Source of the DNA: Cryptomeria japonica
Lineage: Eukaryota > Streptophyta > Pinopsida > Cupressales > Cupressaceae
Assembly (NCBI RefSeq): GCF_030272615.1
Contig: NC_081410.1
Span: 225,483,415-225,547,414 of the forward strand
Direction: 5' to 3'
DNA length: 64,000 bases
The notes beneath the pieces are model-generated. The model was not told the origin of the DNA. It was given only the letters and a program-made list of their open reading frames with translations, and did not search any database. Both the position numbers and the translations under genes were made by a program. Shown in pieces: positions 35,735 through 47,266 of the stretch. Within the stretch, counting starts at the first letter, position 1. Each line of letters starts with the position of its first letter.

Positions 35735-38342
35735 ATGTTCACTTTCCTTGGCATCATAGATATTCTGTGGTCCAAATTCAAGAGGTCTATCTTCTGCATT
35801 ATGTTCTTCTTGAGAAAGGGATATGGAATCAGTATCATTAGGAATATCTATAGTAGCATTGGAGTAGGTACCCCATTCATATTCATTGGAATCAGTCTCT
35901 GAGGCATCATCCCAAATTCTATCAGTGTTGTAAACAGGTATGTTGTATGGTGAAAACAAATCTTTGATGATGGATACCATTTTAATAGTTTTTGTTGATT
36001 CTGTGTCAGATCCTGCTTCTACTTTCTGTATTTGTTCATAGACTGTGCTTCCTCGAGGAGGAATAATGGTATCCGGAGATGATATTATTTGTTCTTGAGA
36101 TATTAGTGTTTGAATATGAGCTACTGCTACAGATATGGCCTTCTTGTGGCTTAGAAGATTTCCCTGATGTAACTTCTGATCTTGACGTTCCCATGCCTTA
36201 CGGATTGTTTCTGCTAATTTAAAGAGTGTTTCCTGCCAGGATTCTTCTTTGTATTTCTTCTTTACTTTCCATTGAGGTTTTGCAGTTATGCAGGGCGGCT
36301 TTCTTAATAGGAAAGTGAGCTTACAACCCAATCCTTCTTTGTTTCTACTAGGCTGTGAAGGAAGATCTATGGGTTCAGTGACTCCTTCTTTGCGTTTCCC
36401 AATAGGTCCTTTACCATCATATTCCATTTGCTGCATGATTAAGTATCTTTTTCCATACAGGTGTGTAGGTAGAACAATGTCTAGAGCAGCTGCTCTGTTA
36501 TCTTCTTCCTCATCTTTGTATAACCAGCTAAGAACATCCTTGTCTTCTGATTCATGCACTAGAGTGCCCAATTGGATGAAGGTACCATCAAATTTGGTGA
36601 TGGGCTGAGTGGCTAGATGTGTTGATGTAGTAGGCAATCCATGAGATCTAGGTGATGTTGGCAATTTGGCCAAACATAAAGGCTCCAAAGAGTATTCTCC
36701 CATACCTTGGTCTTTGATTTGCATTTGCTGCTTGAAATCTCCAAATAAGGAGTTGGGCTTTGTTGTTTGTAGATTTGATGTTGAAGATCGCTGCTTTTCT
36801 CTATTATGAGGAACCAAACTGTTTTGGGCTGCCCCTATTGCATTGCAATGTTGAAATGGATTGTGATTAGCAGATATGGAGATTTCTTGTCCATTATAAG
36901 GAAATTTGACACACTGGTGATACGTAGAAGGTACTGCTTGCATTTCATGTATCCAGGGTCACCCTAACAAAATATTGTAGGTGAGATCTATGTCTAAGAC
37001 CTGACACATAGTATCCTTTTGCACTGGTCCTACTTGAATGGGTAATATCATAGTTCCCTTAGAGGACCTTTCCTCATCATCATATGCCTTTATGGTAATC
37101 TTCTTGCAGGGATCAATAGACTCTTCTAAGAAGCCTAATGCATGGATAAGCTTTAAAGTACATATATTAAGTCCGGCTCCTCCATCTATTAAGACTCTTT
37201 TTACTCGGTGTTTGCAAACAATGACTTCGATATGGAGAGGAGTATTATGTGGATGACTCAAGGAAGCATTGTCATGCTCTGAGAAGGTGAGGTTATGAGG
37301 TCTAGTCATATGGGCGACCATGGCTTGAAATCTATCTATATCCAGATTTTGAGGTACATTGGTTTCCAATAGTGCTTGTTCTAATATGTCTTTGTGCTTC
37401 GGTGATAGTTTCAGCAATTCTAGTATAGATATCTGAGCTAGAGTTTTGCGTAGTTGGCTAACTAAGTCATATTGGATTTTTGGTGTGGTAGTTGTAGGTG
37501 ACATATGTCCTTTTAAGACATATTTTTGAGTTTGGGTTATTACATTGACAGATTCATGATCACGTCGATCTCGGATGGTGATGACATTTACTTGATGATC
37601 TTCAGCTGATATGTGATTTATGGTGTTGTTGTAGATATGGTTGATACGAGCTCCACATGTATCATCTGAGGTTGAAGCTCCATCTTTGTTGTAATTTGGG
37701 AGAGGATTTTTAAAGGCTCCGTGATCACCATTTGTTTTGAGACCATCTACCATTAAGTCACCTCGATCAATCATGTCTTGCACCATGTGTTTCAATCTCA
37801 TGCAATCGTTCGTCTGATGACCCTTGTTACGATGGAAATCACAATAGTGTGAATCATTCCACCAAGGTGGTTTGATTTGGGGTTCATAGTTGCTGATTGG
37901 AGGCAAAGAAAGAATATTGTTTGCCAAAAGTTCTCTGAATGCTGATTCTAGTGATTGTCCCAGTGGTGTGAAGATACGCTTTTGGAAATTGTTCGTGTTG
38001 TTGCGTGAATTGTTGTTAGGTCCTGGATTCATGTTTTTTCTTTGAGTATCATTGGTGTTGTTTGGGTTGAGTTGTCCTTGATCGGTGTTTGGTGCATATG
38101 TGTTAGCATTTGGATTAGCATTTTGAGGATTTCCGGATAATGCAAGCACTGGTTGCTTAGATTTGGGATCATGTGATTCATTGTTGCCTTCATTTTTGTT
38201 TCGAGTCCAAAATCAAGATTTGTCAAGGTTGGTGTTGTTCTGGTTATTGTAGTTTGATGAGTTTGTTCCTTCCTTGTAGAATTTGAGTGTTCCCTTTTTG
38301 ACACATGCTTCCTCTACTTGGATGCCATGAATATGTTTCATT
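35734..38342 (-). pseudogene. Duplicate gag-protease-G-patch block (copy B)
   Basis: It corresponds to 42180-44806 (copy A) with about ten substitutions and an 18-bp deletion by eye. Frames are 38149-36959 (396 codons: Asn-rich linker, C-x2-H-x4-H-x4-C knuckle, protease with LIDGGAGLNI and LTYNILLG) and 36943-35720 (407 codons: post-protease and G-patch-like region). They are separated only by a TGA in the LG-stop-PWIHEM motif. Copy B keeps CAG where copy A has TAG (36354 against 42800). Upstream it joins directly to the 3' UTR of pol. Confidence 0.88.
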
Positions 38343-38397
38343 CTTCTTTTTTGTTAATTTTTTTGCTTGTTTTGGTTTTTTCCGTGCACTAGGCTAC

Positions 38398-39330
38398 TTA
38401 AGTGTAGTACTTCTTCAGATGGATGTTGTTAGTTGGTTCATCGAGCACATCTCCTTCTGAAGTTGTTAGCTGATAGGCACCTGATCCATAGATTGATATG
38501 ATGACATAGGGACCCAAACAGTTAGGTTCAAATTTCCCTTTCTTTTCTCGATCTTGCTGATTTCTTGGATTTTCTTTGAGGACTAGGTCACCAATTTTGA
38601 AGTTGCGAGGGATGACCTTGTGATTGTAGCTCCTGCACATGCATTGTTGATATGCTTTGAGATGAGTGTAAGCATGCTGATGTCTTTCATCTAATAGTTT
38701 GAGTTCTTGTAGTCGGTTAACTCGGTACTCTTCATCTAGGATTAAAGCTTTCAAAGAGACTCTAAGAGATGGGATTTCTACTTCCAGGGGTAAAATGGCT
38801 TCTGATCCATATACCAATGAGTATGGTGTTTCTCCTGTAGGTGTGCAAATGCTGGTTCTATATGCCCAAAGTGCTGGATTGAGCTGGATGTGCCAATCTT
38901 TGCCTGCATCATTCACTATTTTCTTTAGGATTTTCAAGATTGTCTTGTTGGATGCTTCTGCTTGACCATTTCCCTATGGGTAGTATGGTGTAGAAAACCG
39001 ATGTTGGATTTTGAATTTTTCACATAGTTCTTATACATCTTGGTTTTTAAAAGGTTGTCCATTATCTGTGATGATTGAACTTGGAATACCATATCTGCAG
39101 ATTAGATAATTTAGGATAAAAGAGGCAATTTGTTTCCCAGTCACTGTGGTCATGGGAATTGCTTCTATCCATTTGGTAAAGTATTCTGTTGCAGTTATAA
39201 TGAACTTGTGTCCATTTGAAGATGAAGGATGAATTTTGCCAACTAAGTCTAGTCCCCACTGACAAAAGAGCCAGGATGTCGTAAATGGTTGTAGTTCCTG
39301 TGTTGGTGCATGTATCAGATTACCATGGAT
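38398..39330 (-). pseudogene. Gypsy integrase core and C-terminal domain
   Basis: Minus-strand WGLDLVGKIHPSSSNGHKF and TATEYFTKWIEAIPM (39265-39060) cover the first Asp region, and IITDNGQPF the second. A YYP.GNGQAEASNK motif with the catalytic Glu follows near 38960. The frame 38937-38398 (179 codons) continues with WAYRTSICTPTGETPYSLVY and ends in the GPYVI..YGSGAYQL region typical of the integrase C-terminus, finishing at a natural stop after LKKYYT. Stops near 39010 and 39330 break the frame. Confidence 0.85.
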
Positions 39331-39852
39331 CTAGCATTTAGGACATTTCTTGGCGAAGTGATATGAGTCTTTCTCCATTGTAGACCAGTAGTATCCCATC
39401 CTTAGAATTTTTTTAGCAAGAGTAGTACCACTTGAATGTGTGCCACAAATACCTTCGTGAAGCTCGTGTAAAGCGGAATCAGAATTATTACGATCAAGGC
39501 AACGAAGAAGAGTACCATCTAGACCTCGACGATACAAAGTATCAGCGGTAAGGGTATAACGGGTAGCTTGCCGAATAAAGTTACATTTTTGGTTACGGGA
39601 TTGGTCAATTGGTAAGATATTGTGCTTGAGGTAGTCGTATATTGGTCCATATAACAAAGAATCTGAACCAATCAAGGCATAGATAACATGGGATTCAGAG
39701 TGGTCATAGGCAGGGGAGAACAGTTGCTCTACTAGAAACTCATAATGACTCTGTTGCTCTAGAATTTGTAGTAATGAAGCGATAGTAGCCATGACATCGG
39801 CTGCTTTATTGTTCAACCTTGGTATTTGCTCGAAGGTGATGTGCACAAAATA
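39331..39852 (-). pseudogene. Gypsy RNase H tail and integrase zinc domain
   Basis: The frame 39846-39331 begins with FEQIPRLNNKAADVMATIAS, the end of RNase H. It continues through a linker to LHELHEGICGTHSSGTTLAK and YHFAKKCPKC, the HHCC zinc-binding domain of integrase. A TAG on each side stands where Gln is expected. Confidence 0.85.
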
Positions 39853-40401
39853 CTATTTGAAGTCATCTACCATTCGCTTGTACGGTAGTAGCTTGTCATC
39901 CTTTGTTTGATAGTTGTTGTTGATTTGATTGACGACTAGTTGTGAGTCTCCGTAGACTTTTAACTCTGTGATTTTCCATTCGACAACCATCTTGATGCCT
40001 ATAACCAATGCCTCATATTTAGCCACATTATTTGTGCATGGGAACATAAGCCTATATGATCTTGGTATAGTGTGTCCTTCAGGAGTGATGAATAGAATGC
40101 CAGCACCTGAACCATGTTGTGTGTAGGATCCATCAAAGTATAGGGTCCATTGTTTGGTAGAAAGAGCAAGAATGTCCCTGTCTGGAAATTCAATCTCCAT
40201 GGTTTGTTTTCCTGGTAGCGGTGCTTCAGCCAGCTGATCTGCAATTGCTTGTCCTTTGATGGCTCGTCTTTCTGTGTATTGGATGTCAAATTCACTGAGA
40301 ATCATGACCAATTTAGCCAATTGGCCTGTAAGAGCTACCGTACTGAGTAGATATTTGAGAGGATCAATTTTTGTGACTAGCTTAATGGTGTGTGCTAGCA
40401 T
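39853..40401 (-). pseudogene. Gypsy RNase H
   Basis: TLYFDGSYTQHGSGAGIL carries the first catalytic Asp, KYEALVIGIKMVVEWKI the Glu, and VYGDSQLVVNQINNNY the second Asp. It is preceded by the connection segment (LAKLVMILSEFDIQYTERRA). All visible catalytic acids are present. A TGA at 40402-40404 separates it from the upstream frame. Confidence 0.88.
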
Positions 40402-40404
40402 ATA

Positions 40405-41688
40405 ATGTCAAAACTTCTGAGATGCGAAGACCACTATTAGGCAAGCCTTTTCAATGAATGTATAGTTGAGTTCATAGCCATTCAATGTCCTACTGATATA
40501 ATATATGGCTCGTTCCTTTCCTTGTTGATCTTCTTGTGCTAATAGTGCCCCCAGCAATATATCTGTTGTTGAGATATATAGGATAAGAGGCTTTCCTACG
40601 ACTGGTGGTACTAGAACTGGTGGATTCATCAGGTATTGTTTGATTTGGTAAAAAGATTCTGCACACTTGGTCTCCCATCTGAATAGTACATTTTTGTATA
40701 GTAAATGGTTAAATGGTAGACTTTTATCTGCTAGCTGAGCGATGAATCACCTGATTGATTGAAGTCATCCTTGTAGAGATCTGAGTTGACTGATATTCTT
40801 TGGTGGGGGTATTTCCATAATGGCTTGTACCTTTGCTGGATCTACTTCGATACCTTTAGCTGAGACTATGTAGCCTAGTAACTTGCCTGATGTAACCCCG
40901 AAGACACACTTCTTAAGGTTGAGTCTAACTTGGAATTTCTCCAATCGATCAAAGATCTTTGTCAGGATGCTGAGATGTTCCGCTCTAGTGAAGGATTTAG
41001 CTAGTAAATCATCCACATAATCTTCCATAAATGTGTGCATCATGTCATGAAAGATTGTTGTCATTGCTCTTTGATAAGTGGCCCCTGCATTCTTTAAGCC
41101 AAAAGGCATAACATTCCAATAGTACGCTCCCCAAGGACAGGTGAACACGGTTTTATCTTGATCTTCTAGGGCTATTTTGATTTGATTATAGCCTGAGAAA
41201 CCATCCATTAGTGAGAGCATTGCATGCCCTGCTGTGAGATCTACAATTATGTCGATACTGGGTAGAGGAAAATCATCTTTTGGACAAGCTTTGTTGACGT
41301 CTTGGAAGTCAGTGCATATTCTAATACTACCATCCGGTTTTGATACTGGAACGATGTTGGAAATCCATTCTGCATAGTCAATAGGTCAGATGAATCCGAC
41401 ATCTAATAGTTTCTTTAGTTCAGTTTTGACCATGAGTGCTACCTGTGGATTCATCTTTCATAGCTTTTGCTTGACTGGTTTGACTCCTAAAGAGATGGAC
41501 AAGTGATGCATGATTAAGTGTGGATCCACTCCGAGCATATCAACATATGACCAAGAAAAGTTAATTTGTTGCTCTTTAAAGAAAATGATGAATGCTGATC
41601 TTTCTTCCTTTGTTAGAGATTCTGCAAGGTGTATGTTTCTGACTGCTTCTGTGGTACCAATGTTGATTGATTGAGTGGGCTCAATCAA
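40405..41688 (-). pseudogene. Gypsy reverse transcriptase
   Basis: Motifs in order from 41688: a pre-domain helix (LAESLTKEERSAFIIFFKEQ), the IVPVSKPDGSIRICTDFQDV segment at about 41360-41300, LMDGFSGYNQIKIALEDQDK, VMPFGLKNAGATYQRAM and the catalytic MEDYVDDLLAK (41220-40765). After these come the LGYIVSAKGIEVDP thumb part and the ALLAQEDQQGKERAIYYISR connection (40629-40408). Stops are TGA at about 41456, 41390, 40763 and 40743, each where Arg would be expected from CGA. Confidence 0.9.
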
Positions 41689-42003
41689 TATGGGTGATCA
41701 CTCATGAAAGTTCTCAGGAAGAGTGTCAAGTCTCCCATCATTAGGTGCCTTAAAAAGGTTTTCACCCTCAGATGCATCCTTTATTTTTACTTTTTTGTGA
41801 TCTAGAGCTGCCATTGACTGGTTTTCAGCATCAGATCTTTTATTTTGTTTATTTTTGCGACTGAGAGACTTGGCACTCCCTGATTGGCAGACATCGTTAC
41901 TTTGTTCACTGGTAGAGCCTGTTTTCGGATTTATGGTACATAGGTAATGGATAATAGATTCATCATCTAGAAAAATTGGTATATCATGGATTTCAGGTTC
42001 ATC
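41689..42003 (-). pseudogene. Gypsy linker between G-patch region and RT
   Basis: Two broken frames of polar, Lys/Asp-rich sequence with no domain. They are joined to the neighbouring frames by a TAG (42003) and a TGA (near 41695). Confidence 0.55.
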
Positions 42004-43389
42004 CTAGTCGATGAGGTCAGGAAAGACAAGTGGTAAGGAATCATTGGGTGGATCAAGTTTTGCTATTGTAAGCATTAGGACAGAGTTTTCATTGTGATTA
42101 TTCTTGGTTTTAAAGAAGTCTAGGATTTCGTCGAGGTCTTCGATGGTATTATCTTCCGTATAGACTTGTTGATAATGTTTATGTTCACTTTCCTTGGCAT
42201 CATAGATAATCTGTGGTCCAAATTCAAGAGGTCTATCTTCTGCATTATGTTCTTCTTGAGAAAGGGATATGGAATCAGTATCATTAGGAATATCTATAGT
42301 AGCATTGGAGCAGGTACCCCATTCATATTCATTGGAATCAGTCTCTGAGGCATCATCCCAAATTCTATCAGTGTTGTAAACAGGTATGTTGTATGGTGAA
42401 AACAAATCTTTGATGATGGATACCATTTTAATAGTTTTTGTTGATTCTGTGTCAGATCCTGCTTCTACTTTCTGTATTTGTTCATAGACTGTGCTTCCTC
42501 GAGGAGGAATAATGGTATCCGGAGATGATATTATTTGTTCTTGAGATATTAGTGTTTGAATATGAGCTACTGCTACAGATATGGCCTTCTTGTGGCTTAG
42601 AAGATTTCCCTGATGTAACTTCTGATCTTGACGTTCCCATGCCTTATGGATTGTTTCTGCTAATTTAAAGAGTGTTTCCTGCCAGGATTCTTCTTTGTAT
42701 TTCTTCTTTACTTTCCATTGAGGTTTTGCAGTTATGCAGGGCGGCTTTCTTAATAGGAAAGTGAGCTTACAACCCAATCCTTCTTTGTTTCTACTAGGCT
42801 ATGAAGGAAGATCTATGGGTTCAGTGACTCCTTCTTTGCGTTTCCCAATAGGTCCTTTACCATCATATTCCATTTGCTGCATGATTAAGTATCTTTTTCC
42901 ATACAGGTGTGTAGGTAGAACAATGTCTAGAGCAGCTGCTCTGTTATCTTCTTCCTCATCTTTGTATAACCAGCTAAGAACATCCTTGTCTTCTGATTCA
43001 TGCACTAGAGTGCCCAATTGGATGAAGGTACCATCAAATTTGGTGATGGGCTGAGTGGCTAGATGTGTTGATGTAGTAGGCAATCCATGAGATCTAGGTG
43101 ATGTTGGCAATTTGGCCAAACATAAAGGCTCCAAAGAGTATTCTCCCATACCTTGGTCTTTGATTTGCATTTGCTGCTTGAAATCTCCAAATAAGGAGTT
43201 GGGCTTTGTTGTTTGTAGATTTGATGTTGAAGATCGCTGCTTTTCTCTATTATGAGGAACCAAACTGTTTTGGGCTGCCCCTATTGCATTGCAATGTTGA
43301 AATGGATTGTGATTAGCAGATATGGAGATTTCTTGTCCATTATAAGGAAATTTGACACACTGGTGATACGTAGAAGGTACTGCTTGCAT
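42004..43389 (-). pseudogene. Gypsy post-protease region with G-patch-like motif (copy A)
   Basis: Frames 43389-42799 and 42777-42004 are separated by a TAG at 42798-42800, which is CAG in copy B. Near the join RYLIMQQMEYDGKGPIGKRK and then EGLGCKLTFLL have the aromatic-glycine spacing of a G-patch. Upstream are PWIHEMQAVPSTYHQ-type residues just after the protease. G-patch modules downstream of protease are known from some retroviruses. The role here is inferred to be RNA binding. The rest is low complexity and unassigned. Confidence 0.65.
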
Positions 43390-43404
43390 TTCATGTATCC
43401 AGGG

Positions 43405-44806
43405 TCACCCTAACAAAATATTGTAGGTGAGATCTATGTCTAAGACCTGACACATAGTATCCTTTTGCACTGGTCCTACTTGAATGGGTAATATCATAGT
43501 TCCCTTAGAGGACCTTTCCTCATCATCATATGCCTTTATGGTAATCTTCTTGCAGGGATCAATAGACTCTTCTAAGAAGCCTAATGCATGGATAAGCTTT
43601 AAATTACATATATTAAGTCCGGCTCCTCCATCTATTAAGACTCTTTTTACTCGGTGTTTGCAAACAATGACTTCGATATGGAGAGGAGTATTATGTGGAT
43701 GACTCAAGGAAGCATTGTCATGCTCTGAGAAGGTGAGGTTATGAGGTCTAGTCATATGGGCGACCATGGCTTGAAATCTATCTATATCCAGATTTTGAGG
43801 TACATTGGTTTCCAATAGTGCTTGTTCTAATATGTCTTTGTGCTTCGGTGATAGTTTCAGCAATTCTAGTATAGATATCTGAGCTAGAGTTTTGCGTAGT
43901 TGGCTAACTAAGTCATATTGGATTTTTGGTGTGGTAGTTGTAGGTGACATATGTCCTTTTAAGACATATTTTTGAGTTTGGGTTATTACATTGACAGATT
44001 CATGATCACGTCGATCTCGGATGGTGATGACATTTACTTGATGATCTTCAGCTGATATGTGATTTATGGTGTTGTTGTAGATATGGTTGATACGAGCTCC
44101 ACATGTATCATTTGAGGTTGAAGCTCCATCTTTGTTGTAATTTGGGAGAGGATTTTTAAAGGCTCTGTGATCACCATTTGTTTTGAGACCATCTACCATT
44201 AAGTCACCTCGATCAATCATGTCTTGCACCATGTGTTTCAATCTCATGCAATCGTTCGTCTGATGACCCTTGTTACGATGGAAATCACAATAGTGTGAAT
44301 CATTCCACCAAGGTGGTTTGATTTGGGGTTCATAGTTGCTGATTGGAGGCAAAGAAAGAATATTGTTTGCCAAAAGTTCTCTGAATGATGATTCTAGTGA
44401 TTGTCCCAGTGGTGTGAAGATACGCTTTTGGAAATTGTTCGTGTTGTTGCGTGAATTGTTGTTAGGTCCTGGATTCATGTTTTTGCTTTGAGTATCATTG
44501 GTGTTGTTTGGGTTGAGTTGTCCTTGATCGGTGTTTGGTGCATATGTGTTAGCATTTGGATTAGCATTTTTAGGATTTTTCATATTTTGAGGATTTCCGG
44601 ATAATGCAAGCACTGGTTGCTTAGATTTGGGATCATGTGATTCATTGTTGCCTTCATTTTTGTTTCGAGTCCAAAATCAAGATTTGTCAAGGTTGGTGTT
44701 GTTCTGGTTATTGTAGTTTGATGAGTTTGTTCCTTCCTTGTAGAATTTGAGTGTTCCCTTTTTGACACATGCTTCCTCTACTTGGATGCCATGAATATGT
44801 TTCATT
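43405..44806 (-). pseudogene. Gypsy gag C-terminus and protease (copy A)
   Basis: The 402-codon frame 44613-43405 contains an Asn-rich linker, HYCDFHRNKGHQTNDC (C-x2-H-x4-H-x4-C, a CHHC variant of the usual CCHC) and a helical region. The protease follows, with VLIDGGAGLNI (D-G-G in place of D-T/S-G) and LTYNILLG. The proper frame upstream (VEEACVKKGTLKFYKEG) contains a TGA near 44683. By comparison with the gag at 59-60 kb, about 54 codons are deleted at 44800-44806, just where copies B and C begin. Confidence 0.85.
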
Positions 44807-45745
44807 GTTCTTTTGTTTGGTGTTGCAAACATCTAGCATGGTTATGGCATGTTGGATGTTATAGGAGTATTGTGCTATGAATTTATTAACCAATTCATCA
44901 AATGATCTGACAGGTGGTGTAATTTTGGATAACCATTCCATTGTTTGCCCTCCTAGGCTTCTTGGGAATAACCTCATCAAATAGGTGTCATCATGAGCAA
45001 ACTCAAGACTCATGGTACAGAATTCTCTGACATGATCACGGAGATCACTTTTTCCATCGTATTTGTCAAATTTAGGCACATCTGAGTTTGGAGGAAAAGG
45101 GATCATGTGTAATCTCCTGTCAAAAGTATAAGGATAGATTTCATTTAAAGAGTACCATACTGTTGTCCCTTGTTGCATGTCATGTATTTGTCTTTGTAAA
45201 ATTTGCATTTGTTGAGTAAGGGCAGCCAAAGGTACATTGTCTTGTCGAGGGAAAAGTTCTTCCCTTGTATTGGTTCTTAGCTGAAAAGGTGTCTTAAATG
45301 GTATGTTTTGCTCTGGAGTTTTTAGCTCAGGCATATGCATTTCTGGTATACGTTGTTCTAGAATGTGTTGCTCAGGTATGTGTTGTTCAAGGTTATGAGT
45401 TTCTTCTTCTCTTTGTTGTTCTTGATATGCATATTGTCGAGATCTGGTTCTGAAGATGTTTGTGTCTAAATCTTCGAGAATTTTAACGCCTTTACTTGTG
45501 AGCATGAGCAGATACTTTTCTTTGTCATTTTCCATAAGCCTTTCTACAATTTTTTGGAATGAAGGGTTTTCCTGACATTCCTGAAGAAGTGCTTCAGAAA
45601 TTTCAGTCTCTTCTAAGTGTGGAACTTCAAAAGGATTGGACAATCTTTGATTCATGCTAGACTCTGTGTGTGTCTTGCTGTGTTGGTTTCTTTGAGAGTG
45701 AGTAATAGGCATTTTAGTAAAAACTTTATGTGACAAAGGGAACAA
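44807..45745 (-). pseudogene. Gypsy gag N-terminal half
   Basis: The open frame starts at 45745, but the better start is the Met at codon 12. A polar N-terminus is followed at residues 120-149 by six tandem pentapeptides of the form EQxIP, then a short coiled coil (ALTQQMQILQRQIHDMQ). The retrotransposon gag capsid domain comes next (VPKFDKYDGKSDLRDHVREF, RLFPRSLGGQTMEWL, MLDVCNTKQKNNET). After NNET the frame runs into out-of-frame sequence because of the deletion at 44.80 kb. Confidence 0.85.
45299..45388 (-). repeat. 15-bp (five-codon) tandem repeat inside gag
   Basis: Six units: EQHIP, EQHIL, EQRIP, EMHMP, ELKTP, EQNIP. The codons have diverged more than the residues, so the repeat seems to have been kept at protein level for some time. 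Confidence 0.75.
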
Positions 45746-46166
45746 AATCCTCTTCGATGTGTTGCTCAGGGGTGGGTGGTTCTGGTCGAGATATGTTATA
45801 AGTGATACACTCGTCGGGCAGGAATGTCAGATTGTTCTTTCCTCCGCGATTTATGATTTGATTAAAAGCAGACTTTTGACAGTATGCTCTTGTTTTTAAG
45901 GGTTCTTTGTCAAATTCGTTGGATTTGTTTTGGATATAAAATTTGATGTGATGAAGGAATACCCGATGAGATTTGAAGAGTTGACGATTGATGTATAAAA
46001 ACTTATTTCTCTTGATGAATTTGGAAAAACTAGGTTGTTGTTTCTTCAACATGATGTTACGATAAAGGTTCTTTCTTCTCAGAATATGGGAATTAGTCAT
46101 GCATGAGTGATCAATGGTTTCCTTTGATTTGTTTGGATTCAGTTGAGCTTTTTTGGAAAATTTCAA
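45726..46166 (-). CDS. Small basic leader ORF before gag (unrecognised)
   Basis: 146 codons overlapping the start of the gag frame by 20 bp in another frame. The N-terminal 100 residues are rich in Lys, Arg, Phe and Ile. The C-terminus RPEPPTPEQHIEEDFVPF resembles the EQHIP repeat words of gag, so it may be an upstream gag exon or a shifted gag extension and not a separate protein. No family is recognised. Confidence 0.3.
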   Translation of the reverse strand: MKFSKKAQLNPNKSKETIDHSCMTNSHILRRKNLYRNIMLKKQQPSFSKFIKRNKFLYINRQLFKSHRVFLHHIKFYIQNKSNEFDKEPLKTRAYCQKSAFNQIINRGGKNNLTFLPDECITYNISRPEPPTPEQHIEEDFVPFVT

Positions 46167-46567
46167 ATCTTATTTTATCAAAGTGAAGGTTTAGATGCCC
46201 CTTCACGACAAAGCGTGTCAAATAATATGGATAAAAGCCTCCCGATATGGAGACTTGATTTGACAAATTGAAATTTTTAAATAAATGTTTTTGAGATGAA
46301 ATCCGTAAGATGGTAAAGGATTTTGTTGATACTGATGATGAGGTTTCCAGATTATGATAAGATAGACATGTTTTATCGTGCGATCAACTTAGGATTTTTA
46401 CAATGTTTGTTTTGACACAAATTTAGCTCAAGAAATAGTTTTAACGGTTTGTTTTCACTACTCCGCTTTGATGAAAAATGTTGTTTGATAATGAGAGGCT
46501 TTTGAAAATGTTTTCAAAAATTTTAAAATTCTTCACTGTTTTGCTCTCTGTTTATATGTTTTTGATC

Positions 46568-46944
46568 ATGCGCTAAAACAGGGACGACATGCACTACCAA
46601 AATTACTCGACGCGCTAAAATAATGACCACACACGCTAGGCTGCCCCCAGACACGTGCTAAAGTTTCGACTATTCAAAAAATTGTTTTCTACTTGTTTAA
46701 AAAGTCATGTGCTAGCCTGGGCCTGTGACGTGCTAACTTGTGAACCTAATGCGCTAATGTTAAGCTTCTACACGCTAAGCTGATGCTTCCACGCGCTAGA
46801 CTGTTTTTCTAATGTGCTAAATGTTTTAACACTATTTTGATTTTGGGATAAAACGCTACTGTTTGGAACCGACGTGCTAACTTGATGGTTGGATGTGCTA
46901 ACAGAAGTACCTCACGCGCTAAGAAGTTGCTCTTATGCACTAAA
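46568..46944. repeat. Degenerate 21-bp tandem array 1
   Basis: About 16 copies of the core A-[TC]-G-[CT]-[GA]-CTA at 46568, 46589, 46610, 46633, 46654, 46707, 46728, 46749, 46771, 46792, 46812, 46853, 46873, 46893, 46914 and 46935. Spacing is 20-23 bp, or about two to two and a half units where a copy is lost. Between cores the sequence is almost unconserved. Confidence 0.85.
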
Positions 46945-47249
46945 CTGCCCTGATTTTTCCTTTGGTTGGCTTTTTTTTTTTTGTAAATTTTGGATTCTTG
47001 TTGTGAATTTTTCAGGTTCGATAGATGATTTTCTAAAGTAGTAAATGCAAGCACGGCACAAAAAGTACAACCATTTTGCCTAATCTAACAAAAAGTGTAT
47101 GTTCTGCAAGGATGTGTTCAAATCCCCAATGTTTTAACAGGTTTGGATACGAATAATACACTTCAGAAAGACTTTTTATTCAAAGGTCATAAATAACGTC
47201 ATAGCCCACTAGTCTTGATACTCCGTCAGCTCAAACAGTCGTGTCACCC

Positions 47250-47266
47250 CCTAGAGGGCGCCCATT
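47250..47266 (-). other. Second PBS-like site within the leader
   Basis: Minus strand AAATGGGCGCCCTCTAGGGG resembles in layout the true PBS (CTGGTGCCCATTGTGGGG at 48.84 kb) and the one at 63.43 kb (TTGGCATGCCCGGTGGGA). It does not follow a duplicated LTR in this window. Confidence 0.3.

Noticed and set aside
36288..36608. Plus frame repeated at 42734-43054
   Set aside because: Antisense shadow of the duplicated gypsy post-protease region. Its repetition only reflects the A/B duplication.
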